DNA of 26,127 bases from JABDJZ01 sp047619685 (GTDB lineage Bacteria; Bacteroidota; Rhodothermia; Rhodothermales; UBA10348): positions 1 through 26,127 of the forward strand of contig JBLHLC010000049.1 of the NCBI GenBank assembly GCA_047619685.1, given 5' to 3'. Positions 23,337-26,127 of this stretch are shown here, piece by piece. A model generated the notes under the pieces. That model made no database searches, was not told where the DNA came from, and saw nothing but the letters and a program-made list of their open reading frames with translations. The translations under genes and the position numbers were made by a program. Within the stretch, counting starts at the first letter, position 1. Every line of letters begins with the position of its first letter.

Positions 23337-26051
23337 ATGACCGCGCCAAACACAGGTTCTGCCGAACCAGAGATCTCGGAAACGCCGGCTGGCGCGGGCC
23401 AGACGCCGCTCATGCGACAGTACCTCCGGATCAAAGGCAAACATCCGGGCACGGTCCTCCTCTTTCGGATGGGAGACTTCTACGAATCGTTCAGCGACGA
23501 TGCCCGGGTTCTGCACGATGTACTCGGGATCACGCTTACCAAGCGGTCAAACGGGAAAGCGGCCGATGTGGCCCTGGCCGGATTTCCCTACCACTCCATA
23601 GACACGTACCTCCCGAAGCTGGTGGCGGCAGGCCTGCGGGTAGCAGTCTGCGAGCAACTGGAGGACCCAAAAAAGGCCAAGGGGCTGGTCAAGAGAGGGG
23701 TAGTTGAAATCGTGACACCGGGTGTGTCGCTGTCCGAGAAGATTCTGGACCCCAAGCGATCCAACTATCTGGCAGCGGTTCACTTCTCTGGCCCTGGCAG
23801 TCAGGACCCGGTGGGCGTGGCCTGGATAGACGTCTCCACCGCCGAATTTCAGGCGTCCCAGGCGCCGGCCTACAGGCTGGACGAGATGCTCCAGACCATC
23901 GGACCCTCGGAAGTGCTGGTGAGTCGGGAGGAGAAGAAGCGACTGCCGGCCGGTGCGTTCGTGGTCACAGCGCGCGATGAGTGGGTCTTCAACATGGAGT
24001 TCGCGCGCGAGACGCTGCTGACCCAGTTTGGCACCCACTCCCTGAAGGGCTTCGGCCTTGAGGGGATGGAAGCTGCGTCGGTAGCGGCCGGTGTAAATGT
24101 CCATTACCTGGCGGAAACCCAGCAACGGCGCCTGCCGCACGTTCGGAGGATTACGCCGCTGGTCATGGACACCTTCATGGCGTTGGATCCCCAGACCAAG
24201 CGAAATCTGGAGCTGGTTTCCTCCATGCAGGGCGCCCACGACGGTTCCTTGATCGCAATTCTGGATCACACACGAACCCCCATGGGGGGGCGCCTGCTTC
24301 GAAACTGGCTGCTCCAACCGCTGAAGAACGTCGAAGCCATTCAGGAGCGCCTGGGCGCAGTGAAGGTTCTGGCCAAAGACGACGGGCTCAGGGAATCGAT
24401 GGGGGGCGCGTTGAAACCCATCGGCGACATCTCGCGCATCACCGCACGGGCCGCCACGGGGCGGGCCTCCCCGCGAGACCTTCAGCACCTGAGGCTTGCG
24501 CTGGAACAGATCCCGGTGCTCATGGATCTGCTGGCGGGTTGCGACGGAACCATGGGGAGCCTCGGCCAAAGCCTGGATCCCATGACGGGTCTGACGCAGA
24601 CGCTGAGGGCGGCCCTGGCCGATGAGCTTCCGGCCACGCTCAGGGACGGAGGGGTGATTCGGGACGGTTTTCACCCGGATCTGGACGAAATCAGGGGCCT
24701 TGCCCGATCGGGAAAGTCCTGGCTGGCCAAGATGCAGCAGGAAGAATCCGAAAAGACAGGGATTCCTTCCCTCAAGGTGGGCTACAACAAGGTCTTCGGG
24801 TACTTCCTGGAGGTCACGCACGCCCACCGTGACAAGGTGCCGGAGACCTACATCCGCAAGCAGACGCTGGTCAACGCGGAGCGGTACATCACGCCTGAGC
24901 TGAAGGAGTATGAGGAGAAGATCCTGACGGCCGAGGATCGCATCGCGAGTCTGGAGGCGGAGCTGTTTGCCGCGGTCCGCGAGCAGGTGGCAGACGAGAC
25001 GCAGACGCTTCAGATGAACGCCCACCTGATGGCCATGCTGGACGTGTATGGATCGCTTGCGGACGCCGCCATACGCAATTCGTATGTCTGCCCCGAGGTT
25101 GACGACGGCACCGACATCGACATCGTTGATGGACGGCATCCCGTTGTCGAGGACCTCCTTCCTCCGGGCGAGCCCTTCATCCCGAACTCCGTGAAGCTCA
25201 ATACGGAAATTGAGCAGATCATGATCATCACCGGCCCCAACATGGCCGGCAAGAGCGTGGTGATCCGGCAGGTCGGGCTCATCGTGCTCCTGGCGCAGGT
25301 GGGTTCTTTTGTACCGGCCACCCGGGCCCGAATAGGGGTTGTAGACCGTATTTTCACCCGCGTAGGTGCATCGGACAACCTGGCGGCGGGCGAGTCCACG
25401 TTCCTGGTCGAGATGAACGAGACCGCCAACATCCTGAACAACGCCACGCCCAAGTCGCTGATTCTACTTGATGAGGTGGGGCGTGGCACCAGCACATTCG
25501 ACGGCTTGTCGATTGCGTGGTCCCTGGTTGAGTTTCTGCACAATACCCCGCGGGTTGCGGCCCGGACCCTCTTTGCCACGCACTACCACGAACTGAATGA
25601 GCTCGCTCTGCACCACGACCGGATCCGGAATTTCCGTGTCCAGGTCCAGGAGCACAATGGCAAGGTGATCTTTATGAGGCGACTGGTCTCCGGTGGTGCC
25701 GATCACTCCTATGGCATCGAGGTGGCCCGAATGGCCGGGCTTCCAGAGGACGTCATCGGCCGGGCCAAGGAGATCCTGCTTCACCTGGAGGGCCAACACC
25801 TTCAGCTGGCCCAGGCGGCCGGTGGAGGATTGGGGGAAGGAGCGGGAGAACGCCCGGACGGGGCCCAATACCCGGCCTTTCCCGCAATCGCAAGCCACAT
25901 TCGCGACCCCTCGCAGATGTCACTGTTTGAGGCACGGGATCCCGCTCGGGACGCCGTCGTGGACCAGCTCCGCGGTCTGAAGCCCGAGCAGATGACACCA
26001 CTGGACGCGCTCGTCATGTTGTCCGAAATGAAGTCTAAGCTCGACGCCTGA
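23337..26051 (+). CDS. mutS: DNA mismatch repair protein MutS
   Basis: A 904-residue MutS1 that recognises mismatches and small loops and recruits MutL. The mismatch-reading motif is F48-Y49-E50 in GDFYESF. A connector domain follows, then the lever and clamp (GYNKVFGYFLEVTHAHRDKVPETYIRKQT), then the ATPase with Walker A GPNMAGKS at 633-640, the GASDNLAAGESTFLVEMNETANIL signature, Walker B LILLDEVGRGTSTFDG (D712-E713) and ATHYHELNEL. In the C-terminal tail QMSLF (860-864) fits the sliding-clamp binding motif, and the end (LTPLDAL-like TPLDALVMLSEMKSKL) is the usual tetramerisation helix region. The N-terminus has about 20 extra polar residues before the conserved TPLMRQYLRIK. The likely start is the ATG at 23337; its ribosome site is weak. 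Two bases after its stop the next gene begins. Confidence 0.98.
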   Translation: MTAPNTGSAEPEISETPAGAGQTPLMRQYLRIKGKHPGTVLLFRMGDFYESFSDDARVLHDVLGITLTKRSNGKAADVALAGFPYHSIDTYLPKLVAAGLRVAVCEQLEDPKKAKGLVKRGVVEIVTPGVSLSEKILDPKRSNYLAAVHFSGPGSQDPVGVAWIDVSTAEFQASQAPAYRLDEMLQTIGPSEVLVSREEKKRLPAGAFVVTARDEWVFNMEFARETLLTQFGTHSLKGFGLEGMEAASVAAGVNVHYLAETQQRRLPHVRRITPLVMDTFMALDPQTKRNLELVSSMQGAHDGSLIAILDHTRTPMGGRLLRNWLLQPLKNVEAIQERLGAVKVLAKDDGLRESMGGALKPIGDISRITARAATGRASPRDLQHLRLALEQIPVLMDLLAGCDGTMGSLGQSLDPMTGLTQTLRAALADELPATLRDGGVIRDGFHPDLDEIRGLARSGKSWLAKMQQEESEKTGIPSLKVGYNKVFGYFLEVTHAHRDKVPETYIRKQTLVNAERYITPELKEYEEKILTAEDRIASLEAELFAAVREQVADETQTLQMNAHLMAMLDVYGSLADAAIRNSYVCPEVDDGTDIDIVDGRHPVVEDLLPPGEPFIPNSVKLNTEIEQIMIITGPNMAGKSVVIRQVGLIVLLAQVGSFVPATRARIGVVDRIFTRVGASDNLAAGESTFLVEMNETANILNNATPKSLILLDEVGRGTSTFDGLSIAWSLVEFLHNTPRVAARTLFATHYHELNELALHHDRIRNFRVQVQEHNGKVIFMRRLVSGGADHSYGIEVARMAGLPEDVIGRAKEILLHLEGQHLQLAQAAGGGLGEGAGERPDGAQYPAFPAIASHIRDPSQMSLFEARDPARDAVVDQLRGLKPEQMTPLDALVMLSEMKSKLDA

Positions 26052-26053
26052 TC

Positions 26054-26127
26054 ATGCTCCATCCTTTCCTTGGCCTTTCACCGACCGTCCCCGAGTCCGC
26101 CTTTATTGCCCCTTCGGCCGATGTCAT
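26054..26127 (+). CDS. Gamma-carbonic-anhydrase-like protein (5' end only)
   Basis: An ATG at 26054, 2 nt after the mutS stop, opens a frame of 24 full codons before the window ends. The peptide MLHPFLGLSPTVPESAFIAP and following SADV closely fits the start of gamma-carbonic-anhydrase-family proteins (pattern P-x-x-x-x-S-A-F-I-A-P-x-A-x-V-x-G-D-V), which have a left-handed beta-helix with a metal site. Only the N-terminus is seen, so the metal ligands cannot be checked. It is probably transcribed with mutS. Confidence 0.7.
   Translation, partial: MLHPFLGLSPTVPESAFIAPSADV

Noticed and set aside
23547..25139. Long open frame (530 codons) antisense to mutS
   Set aside because: It lies wholly opposite a full-length MutS and has no recognisable domain. 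Long antisense frames are common in GC-rich genes.

Overview
The window looks like chromosomal DNA from a GC-rich member of the Bacteroidota, most likely the Rhodothermia/Rhodothermales group. The clues are a type IX secretion sorting domain on a secreted glucanase, three families typical of this phylum (DUF4954, DUF3667, DUF5686 with an N-terminal carboxypeptidase-regulatory-like domain), Tat-exported Gfo/Idh/MocA proteins, and high GC. This placement is inferred from protein families; no 16S gene is present.

Layout. 1-4905 (minus strand): a tight four-gene run with a Tat-exported Gfo/Idh/MocA protein, an ApbE flavin transferase, a second Gfo/Idh/MocA protein that lacks the usual catalytic residues, and the N-terminal 391 codons of a DUF4954 beta-helix protein. 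4970-7989: envelope and accessory genes (YceI, DUF3667 membrane protein, DsbA-like lipoprotein, AAC(6')-like acetyltransferase). 8171-10594: a multidomain GH16 laminarinase with a T9SS tail. 10595-12891: a recent tandem duplication of an Rpn/PD-(D/E)XK-type gene, copied together with its promoter region. 12922-15021: dnaK with its terminator (minus strand). 15239-22114 (plus strand): pgsA-pyrE-cinA, then recA with a clear LexA-type operator, then a PAP2 phosphatase coupled to a large DUF5686 outer-membrane protein. 22138-22241: a 21-bp perfect inverted repeat. 22335-26127: a 3-mercaptopyruvate-type sulfurtransferase diverging from mutS, followed by the first 24 codons of a gamma-carbonic-anhydrase-like gene.

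The most notable regulatory observation is a bipartite element, GGTTATGT-N17-CATAGGG, present with identical spacing upstream of recA and both Rpn copies. The first half, GGTTATGT, also occurs upstream of dnaK. It may be a lineage promoter or a shared control site linking DNA-repair and nuclease genes. No CRISPR array, rRNA, tRNA, phage or classical insertion sequence was seen. No gap between genes exceeds 300 bases.
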